Source: Planctomycetota bacterium
GTDB lineage: Bacteria > Planctomycetota > UBA1135
Assembly: GCA_004295085.1 (NCBI GenBank)
Contig: SHNF01000016.1
Coordinates: forward strand, 27,130-91,129
DNA: 64,000 nucleotides
Reading direction: 5' to 3'
Below the pieces are notes generated by a model, which did no database searches, had not been told where the DNA came from, and was given only the letters and a program-made list of their open reading frames with translations. Both the position numbers and the translations under genes were made by a program. Of this stretch, positions 7,939 through 16,271 are shown one piece after another (position 1 is the stretch's first letter; the number at the start of each line of letters is the position of its first letter).

Positions 7939-8973
7939 ATGGAGCAGTCGCGTTCCAACCTGTCCCCCGCGCGCATCATGGAAGTCGGCACGGCCTTCTG
8001 GCCGGCCAAGACCCTGCTCTCGGCCCTCGAGCTGCGCCTGTTCACGACGCTGGGCGCCAAGGCCATGACCGGCGCCGAGCTGCAGCGCGCGCTCGGCCTG
8101 CATCCGCGCGCCAACCCGGACTTCTTCGACGCGCTGGTCGCGCTGCGCTTCCTCGAGCGCGATGGCGAGGGGCCCGGCGCCCGCTATCGCAACACGCCGG
8201 AGACTGCCCTCTTCCTCGACCGCAACAGTCCCCAGTTCATGGGCGGCTTCCTCGAGATGGCCAACGCCCGCCTGTACCCGTTCTGGGGCGATCTCACCGA
8301 GGCGCTGCGCACCGGCCAGCCGCAGAACGAGATCAAGCACACCGGCACGTCGGTGTTCGCCGAGCTGTACAGCAAGCCGGAGCGTCTCGAGCAGTTCATG
8401 GACGCGATGAGCGGCATCTCCGCCGGCAACTTCCGCGCCTTCGCCGAGAAGTTCGACTTCTCGCGCTACCAGACGCTCTGCGACGTCGGCGGCGCGACCG
8501 GCCAGCTCTCGATGTTCGTCGCACAGCGCCACCCCCACCTCCGCTGCATCTCCGCGGACCTGCCCGAGGCCACCCGCATCGCGCAGCGGAAGATCGCGGC
8601 GGCGGGACTCGACGGCCGCGTCTCCGCGCGCTCGATCGACTTCTTCGCGGAGCCGCTGCCCAAGGCCGACGTGATCACGATGGGCATGATCCTCCACGAC
8701 TGGAACCTGGAGAAGAAGCGCCACCTCGTCCGCGCCGCCTACGACGCCCTGCCTCCCGGCGGCGCCTTCGTCGTCATCGAGAACCTGATCGACGACGCCC
8801 GCCGCGAGAACGCCTTCGGCCTCCTGATGTCCCTCAACATGCTGATCGAGTTCGGCGAGGCCTTCGACTTCACCGCCGCCGATTTCACCTCCTGGTGCCG
8901 CGAGGCCGGCTTCAAGCGCTTCGACGTGATCCCCCTGGGCGGCCCGGCCAGCGCCGGTGTCGCCTACAAATGA
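7939..8973 (+). CDS. SAM-dependent O-methyltransferase (acetylserotonin-OMT/TcmN-like)
   Basis: 344 residues, the usual length for plant-type or polyketide O-methyltransferases. Residues 1-105 are the winged-helix dimerisation domain (FWPAKTLLSALELRLFTTLG; GLHPRANPDFFDALVAL). The SAM pocket is YQTLCDVGGATGQLSMF, then ISADLP; the catalytic-base helix has MGMILHDWNLEKKRHLVRAA, and the later strand is GGAFVVIENLIDD. It probably methylates a small hydroxylated substrate. The 5' end shares an exact 22-bp stretch with a decayed copy at 5838. No biosynthetic partner genes are adjacent. Confidence 0.9.
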   Translation: MEQSRSNLSPARIMEVGTAFWPAKTLLSALELRLFTTLGAKAMTGAELQRALGLHPRANPDFFDALVALRFLERDGEGPGARYRNTPETALFLDRNSPQFMGGFLEMANARLYPFWGDLTEALRTGQPQNEIKHTGTSVFAELYSKPERLEQFMDAMSGISAGNFRAFAEKFDFSRYQTLCDVGGATGQLSMFVAQRHPHLRCISADLPEATRIAQRKIAAAGLDGRVSARSIDFFAEPLPKADVITMGMILHDWNLEKKRHLVRAAYDALPPGGAFVVIENLIDDARRENAFGLLMSLNMLIEFGEAFDFTAADFTSWCREAGFKRFDVIPLGGPASAGVAYK

Positions 8974-9057
8974 GGGCTGATTTCGGCCTTTTCGCCGGTG
9001 ACCGTGGACGGATGAGCGGTTCGTGCCCGGAATGACGGTGACGCCGCACAGCCGGCG

Positions 9058-9644
9058 TCACAGCACGTCGGCCATGCGACTCATCGCGCGGGAGTAGAGC
9101 GCGCGGGCGCTCGCCTCCCCGCCGAGCTGCAGACTTTCAGCGATCTCCGAATACGACATCTCGCAGACGCGCCGCATCTCGATGACACTGCGCCATGCGC
9201 GGCAGTATAGCACGTCTGTGCTACGGTGGACTCCATGGGCAGCGCCACCAGGTTGCCTTCGGCGTAGCGGACGCGGACCAGCTCGGCGAAGGAGCCCCAG
9301 TGCGTGAAGCCCGGCTGCGACTGCGCGTCGCACACCTGCGGGTCGCCGGCGCGGCAGGGTGGGCATCGGCCGCAGCCGGCTACGAAGGGCACGGTCACGC
9401 GGTCGCCGCTCTTCCAGCGGGCCACGCCGCGGCCCACGGCGGCGATCTCCCCCGCCAGCTCGTGGCCGGGCACGTGCGGCAGCGAGCGGATGTCCGGATC
9501 GTGGCCCTGCCAGCCGTGCCAGTCGCTGCGGCAGATGCCGGTCGCGCGCACGCGCACGATCGCTTCGCCGTCGCCGGGCTCGGGGTCGGGCAGCTCGCGC
9601 AGGGTGATCGGTCCGCCGAAGGCGTCGTAGGCCGCGGCCTTCAT
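9058..9644 (-). pseudogene. Chimeric relic: zinc alcohol dehydrogenase N-terminus and sigma-factor region 4 C-terminus
   Basis: From ATG 9644, about 136 residues match the N-terminal half of a zinc-dependent medium-chain dehydrogenase: [27 protein letters not shown] and the structural-zinc segment [16 protein letters not shown]. At about 9236 the similarity ends abruptly; the NAD-binding Rossmann domain is absent. In another frame of the same strand, about 9215-9058 encodes [20 protein letters not shown] and a following helix, which resembles the helix-turn-helix of ECF sigma factor region 4. Two unrelated truncated genes are therefore joined. No complete product is expected. Confidence 0.65.
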
Positions 9645-9704
9645 CGCGCCACGATACCAGTGCTGGAGCACCCCGGCGCGCGCTCGCGGCTAGACTGAGA
9701 CGCA

Positions 9705-10247
9705 GTGGCCAGGTACGTGGCACTGATCCGCGGCGTCAACAACGCCGGCGCCGGGAGCCGCGTCGCCATGGCGGACCTTCGCGACCTGTTCGAAGACCTC
9801 GGCTTCCGCGACGTGCGCACCTTGCTCAACAGCGGCAACGTCATCTTCGCGACGCAGAAGCAGGAGCGCAGCGCGGTGCTCGCGCGCATCCAGGAAGGGT
9901 TCGCCTCCCGACTCGGCCTGACCGCGCCGGTGATCGTCCTATCCGGCCAGGAGCTCGCTGCGGCCGTGCGCGACAACCCGTTCTCCAACCTTGCGACCGA
10001 TCCGTCCCGTCTGCTCGTGGTGGTGCCGCGCACGCGGTCGGACCTGGGACGGCTGCGGCCCCTCCTCGAGGAGCAGTGGGCCCCGGAAGCGCTGGCTCTC
10101 GGCAGCCGCGTTGCGTACCTCTGGTGCGCAGCAGGCGTCGCGAAGAGTCCGCTCTGGACGGCAGTGGACCGCGCGCTGGAACGGTCGGGCACGGCCCGCA
10201 ACATGGCCACGTTCACGAAGGCCTGCGCCTGTCTGTCGGAGAAGTGA
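9705..10247 (+). CDS. DUF1697 family protein
   Basis: 180 residues from GTG 9705, full length for the family. Diagnostic segments are [20 protein letters not shown], the strand [12 protein letters not shown], and the C-terminal [19 protein letters not shown]1697 proteins are small conserved cytoplasmic proteins of unknown role, frequently found as isolated genes in soil bacteria. A remnant of the same C-terminus is fused to a VOC fragment at 4734. Confidence 0.9.
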   Translation: MARYVALIRGVNNAGAGSRVAMADLRDLFEDLGFRDVRTLLNSGNVIFATQKQERSAVLARIQEGFASRLGLTAPVIVLSGQELAAAVRDNPFSNLATDPSRLLVVVPRTRSDLGRLRPLLEEQWAPEALALGSRVAYLWCAAGVAKSPLWTAVDRALERSGTARNMATFTKACACLSEK

Positions 10248-10273
10248 GCCGGAAGGAGATCTAGACTGCAGCG

Positions 10274-10720
10274 ATGGTGACCGGCGACCTCCGGCTCCGG
10301 ATCACGGTGGAGAACCCGCCGGCGGGCGTCAGCATCCAGGTGCAGCGCGGGCGTGATGGACTGCTGGCGCCGAGCCGGTCCGGTCCGAAGTCGATCTCCT
10401 TCGACTTCGAGATGCGCCTGGGAGCTCCAAAGGCGCCGGGCGCGCTGCGCTTCCTCGGCGAGTTCGCGCAGGGTCCGCCGGCGGCCCGGTTCGTCTACGT
10501 CAGCTCCGGTGCGCGCGCGGGCCAGGGTGGCTCCTGTTGGGACCGCCGCGCCAAGGTCCCGCTGGGCGGCATCACGCCCGAGCAGGCCCGCCGCGTGCTC
10601 GCCGGCGAAGGGCTGGTCCTGGAGGCGCGGATCGGCGGGACCGCGCGCGACGGCGGCCCGATGTGCGGCGCGGTCCCCTTGCTGGGTGCAGGGTGGACGG
10701 TGAAAGCAACCGGCAAGTGA
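10274..10720 (+). CDS. DUF5990 family protein
   Basis: 148 residues. Features matching the family as I know it are the opening LRLRITVENPPAGVSIQVQR, then ISFDFEMRLG, the core FAQGPPAARFVYVSSGARAG, and DRRAKVPLGGITPEQ. The predicted fold is all-beta with no catalytic signature. Function is unknown. The gene follows DUF1697 by 26 bp with an AAGGAGAT ribosome site upstream and is probably co-transcribed with it. Confidence 0.75.
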   Translation: MVTGDLRLRITVENPPAGVSIQVQRGRDGLLAPSRSGPKSISFDFEMRLGAPKAPGALRFLGEFAQGPPAARFVYVSSGARAGQGGSCWDRRAKVPLGGITPEQARRVLAGEGLVLEARIGGTARDGGPMCGAVPLLGAGWTVKATGK

Positions 10721-10725
10721 CCGTC

Positions 10726-10840
10726 CTCGGCAAGCACATCGGGATCGTCGCCGTCAGCGCGGAGGGTGCGGCGCTCTGCTACCGCACGATCGCGACAGAG
10801 GCGGCGGCGGTGCTGGGCCCGCACGTGCATCCTGGCGCAG
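10726..10840 (+). pseudogene. Relic of an aspartate/glutamate racemase-family N-terminus
   Basis: Reading from about 10726, the peptide LGKHIGIVAVSAEGAALCYR followed by TIATEAAAVLGPHVHP corresponds closely to the first 40 residues of Asp/Glu/hydantoin racemase-family proteins (KHIGIV-SAEGAALCYRTI). After HP the similarity disappears and no racemase catalytic cysteines follow. The fragment touches the 3' end of the DUF5990 gene. Another short peptide (QAALREAMGAVPA, then stop at 10877) follows in a different frame. This is a truncated gene remnant. Confidence 0.5.
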
Positions 10841-10983
10841 GCGGCCCTGCGCGAGGCGATGGGTGCCGTGCCGGCTTGACAGCTCGTGATCGGCGGGCAG
10901 GGTGTACTGTCCCGCGAACGTATCGTGTGTCGGCAAGGTTCGCGCACCCACCCCTCAGAATCAGCTCAGAATCAGGAGACATC

Positions 10984-11430
10984 ATGGCGACGGGCACCGT
11001 ACGGCTTCACCGCGTCCTCCGGGCGACTCCGGAGCGGGTCTACCGGGCCTTCCTCGATGCGGACGCGATGGTCAAATGGCTGCCGCCAAACGGGTTCACG
11101 GGCAAGGTCCACCAGCTGGAGGCCAGGGTCGGCGGCAGCTACAGGATGTCGTTCACGAATTTCACCAGCGGCAAGAGCCACTCCTTCGGCGGCAAGTATG
11201 TCGAGCTGGTTCCGAATGAGCGCATCCGCCACACGGACACGTTCGACGACCCGAACCTGCCCGGCGCGATGCAGATGACGATCACCTTGAAGCAGGTGTT
11301 CTGCGGGACCGAGCTGAACATCGTCCAGGAAGGGATTCCCGAGGTCATTCCGACCGAAGCCTGCTATCTCGGCTGGCAGGAGTCGCTCACGCTGCTGGCG
11401 AAGCTGGTCGAGGCCGAGATCCCGGAATAG
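10984..11430 (+). CDS. AHSA1/SRPBCC family protein
   Basis: 148 residues from ATG 10984 with AGGAGA just upstream. The AHSA1-like signature is RATPERVYRAFLDADAMVKW, then LPPNGFTGKVHQLEARVGGS and FGGKYVELVPNERIRHTDTF, ending in the long helix GWQESLTLLAKLVEAEI. It is a stand-alone helix-grip domain; such proteins are common beside ArsR regulators, but none is adjacent here. An 11-bp tandem duplication (10954-10964, 10965-10975) lies in the leader directly before the ribosome site. Ligand unknown. Confidence 0.9.
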   Translation: MATGTVRLHRVLRATPERVYRAFLDADAMVKWLPPNGFTGKVHQLEARVGGSYRMSFTNFTSGKSHSFGGKYVELVPNERIRHTDTFDDPNLPGAMQMTITLKQVFCGTELNIVQEGIPEVIPTEACYLGWQESLTLLAKLVEAEIPE

Positions 11431-11500
11431 CTCCGGTCTCCCGAACCGGTGCACGGATCCTGGACCTGCAACGCGAGCGGCCGCTCGGTATAGTGGCCGC

Positions 11501-11917
11501 ATGATGCGCGGTCTCATCGGCGGTTCCTTGCTCCCGGTCCTGCTCGCGGCCTGCTCCACCACGCGGGAGGTGTTTCCACCGCTCGCCGGCCATTGGCTGC
11601 CGCAGAGCGCCGTGCTGGGCGGCCAGGATTTCCCCGTGTCCAACTTCGACGGAGCGGCGCTGAACCTGACGACCGAGAGCTATGAGTTCGCGGGCGACTG
11701 GGGCACGTACGTGCTCCTGGACTGGGATGGCTCCGGCGGAATGGACATCCATGGCGTCCATGGCCCGAATGCCGGGCGGACGATTCCAGCGATCTACGAG
11801 CTCGACTGGGACCAGCTCGTGATCTGCTATCAACTGGGCGCCGGAGACCGGCCGGAGGGGTTCGAGTCGCCGGCGGGCTCGCAGGTGCTGCTGGTTCGAT
11901 ATTCGCGCGGGCTGTAG
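11501..11917 (+). CDS. TIGR03067-type lipoprotein
   Basis: 138 residues. The signal peptide ends in the lipobox LLAAC (Cys18), so an outer- or inner-membrane lipoprotein is expected. The rest follows the TIGR03067 pattern: an opening GHWLPQSAVLGGQDFP, a beta segment with LNLTTESYEFAGDWGTY, and the diagnostic IYELDWDQLVICYQLG followed by RPEGFES and LLVRY. TIGR03067 proteins are especially abundant in Planctomycetes; function unknown. It lies 23 bp upstream of the M61 peptidase gene. Confidence 0.8.
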   Translation: MMRGLIGGSLLPVLLAACSTTREVFPPLAGHWLPQSAVLGGQDFPVSNFDGAALNLTTESYEFAGDWGTYVLLDWDGSGGMDIHGVHGPNAGRTIPAIYELDWDQLVICYQLGAGDRPEGFESPAGSQVLLVRYSRGL

Positions 11918-11940
11918 GTTACGGACAGCGCCGCGAGCGC

Positions 11941-13725
11941 ATGACCATCGCTCTCCGCCGCCTGGCAGCGCTCGTCCTCGGCGTCCTCGGCGTCCTCGGC
12001 GCATCGGGCTGCGCGCCTCCCGCGGCAGCGGGGCAGCCCCCGGAGCGTCCGGAGATCGCGTACACGATCCGCTACGACGCCGCGGCCGAGCCAGCGGCGC
12101 TGGCGATCGTGCTCGGGGCCACGGGCCTTCCGGCCGCCGGCAGCGTGGTCTGCCGCCTGGAGGACTGGGGCGAGTGGATCAGCGCGCCCTACGTCTATCT
12201 CCGGCATCTGCAGGTCGACGGGCGCCCGGTCCAGCTCGACGGCGCGGGCTCGTTCACCGTTCCGGCCGAGCTCGTCGCCGACCGCCGGCTCGAGCTGCGC
12301 TACGAGCTCACGGTCCAGCCCGAGTACTCGGCCGAGCAGGAGCAGCGGCGGCTCCTGCCCTTCCACATCGATCACCACGTCTTCGCTTTCGCCGGCAACA
12401 CGTTTATCGCGATCCTGGCCGACGGCGCGCCGCTCGCCGCCGACGTCACCGTCCGTGTCGAAGCCGCGCCGGAGCAGCAGGTCTTCACCGGCTGGGGCGG
12501 CCTCAGCGTGGGTCCGCAGGAGGGCGCCGCTCCCCCGTCCTTCCCGGACGGCAATGGCATCTTCGCGATCGGCAGATCGACCGGGCACACCACGGGCAGT
12601 ATCGACGGCTCGACTCTCGAGGTGGTGCAGTTCTGCACGGGGCCGGATGTCACGGAAGCCGTTGCCGAGGTCGCCCGGACCTTGATCCCTTCTTTCACGC
12701 GCGGCACCGGGCGCGGCCCGCGGGGCCCTGTGCGCATCTTTGTCGAAGGCTCGCGCGGAGGCGGGACATACACCGACCTCGGCCTGGTCGTGGACTCGCC
12801 GGGCGAGCTGCCACTTCCGGATGACACGAAGAACCTGATCGCCCACGAGCTGTTCCACGGCTGGCTGGGCTCGCCCCTCACGGACGACGAGTCGCTGGCC
12901 TGGTTCAGCGAGGGCTTCACGGACTACCTGGCGATCTGGCACTCTGCTGCCACCAGCCTGGCCACGCCCGACCGCTTCGCCGAGCGGATCCTCGGCGTCG
13001 AGCGCGAGGCGCGCGACCACTCCTCGCTGGGCCGCGTCGCCTTCGCGCAGCCCGGCGTCGACTGGCGCGACGACAACGGACCCAACGAGACGATGGCCTA
13101 CCGCGGCGGCGCGCTGCTCGCCTTCCTCGTGGACGCCGAGCTGCGCCGCCGCAGCCAGCAGTCGGTGAACGCGGTGGTCCGCGAGCTGCTGGCCTCGGCG
13201 CCGCGCGGTTACCAGCTCGCGGACATCCGCGACGCCATGACGAAGCTCGGCATCGCCGACGTCTACGAGCGCTCGATCGCCGGCACGGAGCTGCTACCGG
13301 CATTCCCTCTGCTGGTCGCGCTGGGATACGACGAGACGGTCGAGCAGGCGGCCCTGACCTACCTCGGCATCGAAGCCCGCTTCGACGGACCCTCCGGCGC
13401 GGCCGACGTCGTGCCCGCGGTCGTGACCGCGATCGATTCCGCGGGCCCGGCCGCGAAGGCCGGCATCCAGCCCGGCGATCGGATCCTGAGCTACGGAACG
13501 CGGCGCGGCAATCCCCCCCAGCTCGGTCCCGAGGCTCCGCCGCGTTACCAGTTCGGCCTCAGCGTGATTCCTTCGGGGGCGACGTCGGTCCCGCTGGAGT
13601 TGGAGCGGGACGGCAAGGCGATGCAGGTGGAGATCGCTCCCAAGCTCGTCCCCGGGGGCCAGCGCGTCGCGCTGCGCTGGAATCCGCAGCGCCATACGGG
13701 ATTCTTCGAGCTGCCGCCACGCTGA
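11941..13725 (+). CDS. M61-family glycyl aminopeptidase-like zinc metallopeptidase with PDZ domain, lipoprotein
   Basis: 594 residues. The signal peptide with three direct repeats of Leu-Gly-Val ends in an ASGC lipobox, so the enzyme is exported and lipidated. Residues 30-290 form the N-terminal beta-rich region. The gluzincin site is H302ELFH306 with the third ligand in WFSEGFTDY (Glu324). Residues 495-560 are a PDZ domain (AGPAAKAGIQPGDRILSY), as usual in M61 proteases. The family removes N-terminal residues, especially Gly/Ala, from peptides. All zinc ligands are present, so activity is expected. It follows the TIGR03067 lipoprotein gene closely. Confidence 0.9.
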   Translation: MTIALRRLAALVLGVLGVLGASGCAPPAAAGQPPERPEIAYTIRYDAAAEPAALAIVLGATGLPAAGSVVCRLEDWGEWISAPYVYLRHLQVDGRPVQLDGAGSFTVPAELVADRRLELRYELTVQPEYSAEQEQRRLLPFHIDHHVFAFAGNTFIAILADGAPLAADVTVRVEAAPEQQVFTGWGGLSVGPQEGAAPPSFPDGNGIFAIGRSTGHTTGSIDGSTLEVVQFCTGPDVTEAVAEVARTLIPSFTRGTGRGPRGPVRIFVEGSRGGGTYTDLGLVVDSPGELPLPDDTKNLIAHELFHGWLGSPLTDDESLAWFSEGFTDYLAIWHSAATSLATPDRFAERILGVEREARDHSSLGRVAFAQPGVDWRDDNGPNETMAYRGGALLAFLVDAELRRRSQQSVNAVVRELLASAPRGYQLADIRDAMTKLGIADVYERSIAGTELLPAFPLLVALGYDETVEQAALTYLGIEARFDGPSGAADVVPAVVTAIDSAGPAAKAGIQPGDRILSYGTRRGNPPQLGPEAPPRYQFGLSVIPSGATSVPLELERDGKAMQVEIAPKLVPGGQRVALRWNPQRHTGFFELPPR

Positions 13726-13765
13726 GGACGCGCGCTCGCTGTCCGCCGGATACCATCTCTTGGGA

Positions 13766-14569
13766 GTGGCTCACCCCCCGGAATCCGAGTCCTTCGCGGT
13801 CAAGTCGGGTTTTGCAGGCGCTCCGGAAGATTGGGCGGAGCTGATCCAGACCATCGTGGCGATGGCCAACACGTCCGGAGGTGCCATCCTCCTCGAAGGT
13901 CATTCGTGCAGCGCTCACGAGCTCGACTCCTCGCGGATCGACGACCGGGTGAACCAGTACGTCGGCCCGCGCGTGCGAGGCATCACCTCGGCCACATCCG
14001 CGGAGAGGCATTGCCGCATCCAGGTGCCGGAATCCGACACGAAGCCCCACATGTTTCGCGGCGACGAGGCCGACCAGGCCCTCCTCCACGCCGGACAGGT
14101 GTGGGTGCGGCGCGGCCCGAAGAACGAGCCGGCGACTCCGGATGACGTCGAGCGCATGATCCGCCAGCGGGTGGCCGGCAGCCTCGAGGACCTGCGGCTC
14201 CGGGTTTTGACGGCGGAAGGACCGGGCGCGGGCGACGGCCCCGTGCCCGTGCGGCTTTCCAGCGAGCCGGGAGCGCTTCCCATCGTTCCCGACATCGACA
14301 AGACCCATCCTTTCAGCACGCGAACGCTCGGAAAGGAGCTCGGCAAGGGTCAGAACTGGACCGCCGCCGCGGTGGCCTGCCTGCAGCTCAAGGGCAAGCC
14401 CGAGTTCTGGTTCGGAAGCAAGGGCATGCATGGCTATGCCATCCAGCGCTACACGGAGCGCGCGCTCGCCGCCCTGCGCGCGAAGCTGCAGGAAGACCCT
14501 GCCTGGGATCCGTTTGCGGAGCTGCGGCGGCGAGGTCTCAGACCCGGCCGCGGCGGCGAGAAAACGTGA
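13766..14569 (+). CDS. AlbA-type (Schlafen AlbA_2-like) putative nucleic-acid-binding protein
   Basis: About 267 residues from GTG 13766 (an in-frame TTG lies two codons upstream). The N-terminus has the AlbA_2 pattern: FAVKSGF, then DWAELIQTIVAMANTSGGAILLEG, and an arginine-containing strand HCRIQVPE. AlbA_2 domains act as regulatory or nucleic-acid-binding modules. The C-terminal 100 residues (TRTLGKELGKGQNWTAAAVACLQLKGKPEFW and onward) look like a small helical wHTH-like region. No protein-level partner is evident; the gene is followed by an unknown beta-sandwich gene. Domain call moderate, role unknown. Confidence 0.6.
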   Translation: MAHPPESESFAVKSGFAGAPEDWAELIQTIVAMANTSGGAILLEGHSCSAHELDSSRIDDRVNQYVGPRVRGITSATSAERHCRIQVPESDTKPHMFRGDEADQALLHAGQVWVRRGPKNEPATPDDVERMIRQRVAGSLEDLRLRVLTAEGPGAGDGPVPVRLSSEPGALPIVPDIDKTHPFSTRTLGKELGKGQNWTAAAVACLQLKGKPEFWFGSKGMHGYAIQRYTERALAALRAKLQEDPAWDPFAELRRRGLRPGRGGEKT

Positions 14570-14657
14570 TGCGTACACTGGCGCCCGGCCAGAGCGATCG
14601 CGCTGGTGCACCTGAGTGGTCGATTCCGCGGCCTTGGAGGTAGGATGGACCCATCCA

Positions 14658-15434
14658 ATGGTTTCCGAAGAGGCCGTCATGGTCAAGCCGTTGGTCGAGC
14701 CAGGCACGATTTGTCTGCGAGCTGCGCCGGGTGAGACCCATGCCTTGGAAGTGGTGATCGCCAAGGCTCCGGCTGGCGCCTCCGTGACTGCATCCGTCGT
14801 CAACGGCGGCTCGCTCGTCACTCTGAAGCAGGTGGTCACCTTCGAGCGCATCCATAGGGCGGCCACGGAGGAAGAGATCGAAGAGCTGCCGCGGTTTCCT
14901 CCGTCGACTCGCGAGAGATTCCGCAGGAGTGGCGTGGAGGAGCATGTCGATGCCCGGAGCTCCGACGGCCGCACCCCGCCGACGGTCGCCGCGGGCTTCC
15001 TGGTCCAGTTCCACCTGGAGTTCTCGGCCACGCAGCAACAGGCTCCCGAGGTCACCGCGGCGACCCTCGTCATCGAAGGCAGCACCTGGGAGCGCGTCGA
15101 GATCCCCGTCTTCTTCCTGATCGGGACCGCGACCTCGGTTCCCACGGTGGAGCCGGCGGCAATCCGCCGCGCCGCCGAGCCGGGCGAGATTCTCACGCAG
15201 GACGTGGTGATCGCCGATGCGCCGTCTGCAGCCAGAGCCGTGGCATTCGCCGCCAAGGGCGGCCCCATCATCCGGCTGCAGAAGCTCATCGCGTTGCGGC
15301 CGGTCAAGAGGAATTACACCGAGGGGCCGGCGCAGTCCGGCGCAAGGACTTCGATGGGATTCACCGCCACCGCCCTGCTGTGCTGCGTGGTGCGGGAACC
15401 CGGCCGCGAGGCGCGCGCTGAGCTCTCGGCCTGA
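14658..15434 (+). CDS. Unknown protein with two related beta-domains
   Basis: 258 residues from ATG 14658; the frame is open back to GTG 14616 and a strong GGAGGTAGG lies 14 bases before the ATG, so the exact start is uncertain. No family is recognised and no signal peptide is visible. Residues 22-55 (APGETHALEVVIAKAPAGAS) and 180-215 (AEPGEILTQDVVIADAPSAA) are clearly alike in spacing and pattern. Each is followed by a glycine turn and an LKQ/LQK-LIAL-type segment, so the protein is an internal duplication of a beta-rich unit. Codon use matches the neighbours. It converges with the DUF2182 gene, 31 bp away. Confidence 0.6.
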   Translation: MVSEEAVMVKPLVEPGTICLRAAPGETHALEVVIAKAPAGASVTASVVNGGSLVTLKQVVTFERIHRAATEEEIEELPRFPPSTRERFRRSGVEEHVDARSSDGRTPPTVAAGFLVQFHLEFSATQQQAPEVTAATLVIEGSTWERVEIPVFFLIGTATSVPTVEPAAIRRAAEPGEILTQDVVIADAPSAARAVAFAAKGGPIIRLQKLIALRPVKRNYTEGPAQSGARTSMGFTATALLCCVVREPGREARAELSA

Positions 15435-15465
15435 GCGCGAAGTTCAGGTGCACGATGCGGATGCA

Positions 15466-16263
15466 TCATCCGAGCCCGGCGGCTCGCGCGATCAGAAACA
15501 ACCCTGCCCCGACGGCGACGGCCCCGGTGGCTCGCGCGACGCGCTCACCGGCCGGTGCAAGACGCTCGACGGTGATGGCTGCGGTCACGACAGCCATCGC
15601 GCGCAGGTCCATGACCCCGATGACCACGAGGATCGCCGTCAGACCGGCACAGCAGTAGCTGCAGTGGAGGCCGAGGAGCAGGCCGTGTCGCCAGGCCGTG
15701 CGGGCGTCGGCCGGCAGCGTACGGCCGCGCCCGGGCGCCTCCCGGCAGCAGGCAAGGTGACGCGTCTTCCAAGCGGTGAACTGGAGCGCGCCGGCGATCA
15801 GGACGACCACGCCGACCGCGGTCGGAACGGCGCGCGCCAATGCCGGCTGCTGCATCTCGACCGCGGCCAGTGCGACGCCCAGCGGATACGCGGCCATTCC
15901 GAGCACGGTCCACACGCAGTAGTAACCCACGGCCACGAGCGCGGTCAGCCGACCGAGGCGCGTCCCGCCGGTCCTGCCGACGGACTGGCGGTAGCGCCAC
16001 AGCATCGGGACCAGGGACGGCAGCATCATCGCCACCATCATCACGACCCACATGCCGAGGAACGACGCTGCGGCGCCGGGCCACGTCTGTCCGGGCATCC
16101 GCATCCACGCCATCGACATCGTCCAGCCGCCGGGCATCGGCATCCCGCCCATCGCCGACATGGAGGCGCACCAGACGATCGTCGCCGCGGCGCTGGCGGC
16201 GAAGAGCAGCGCCGCGACGCCGAGAAAGGCTCGATCGGAAGACATGCGCGCCACGACAGCCAT
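15466..16263 (-). CDS. DUF2182 multi-spanning metal-binding membrane protein
   Basis: 265 residues from ATG 16263, with about six membrane helices. The diagnostic DUF2182 segment is FLGMWVVMMVAMMLPSLVPM, and a second conserved block is HGLLLGLHCSYCCAGLTAIL. Methionine, cysteine and histidine enrichment in and near the helices suggests metal handling; the family is annotated as predicted metal-binding integral membrane. The start lies 8 bp after the stop of the DUF899 gene, so the two are translationally coupled. A transport or redox role for the pair is inference. Confidence 0.88.
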   Translation of the reverse strand: MAVVARMSSDRAFLGVAALLFAASAAATIVWCASMSAMGGMPMPGGWTMSMAWMRMPGQTWPGAAASFLGMWVVMMVAMMLPSLVPMLWRYRQSVGRTGGTRLGRLTALVAVGYYCVWTVLGMAAYPLGVALAAVEMQQPALARAVPTAVGVVVLIAGALQFTAWKTRHLACCREAPGRGRTLPADARTAWRHGLLLGLHCSYCCAGLTAILVVIGVMDLRAMAVVTAAITVERLAPAGERVARATGAVAVGAGLFLIARAAGLG

Positions 16264-16271
16264 GACTTCGC

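Noticed and set aside
10537..10983. Extended N-terminus for the AHSA1 gene from an upstream start
   Set aside because: The extension overlaps the DUF5990 gene and a racemase relic; a good ribosome site precedes ATG 10984 and the SRPBCC domain begins there.
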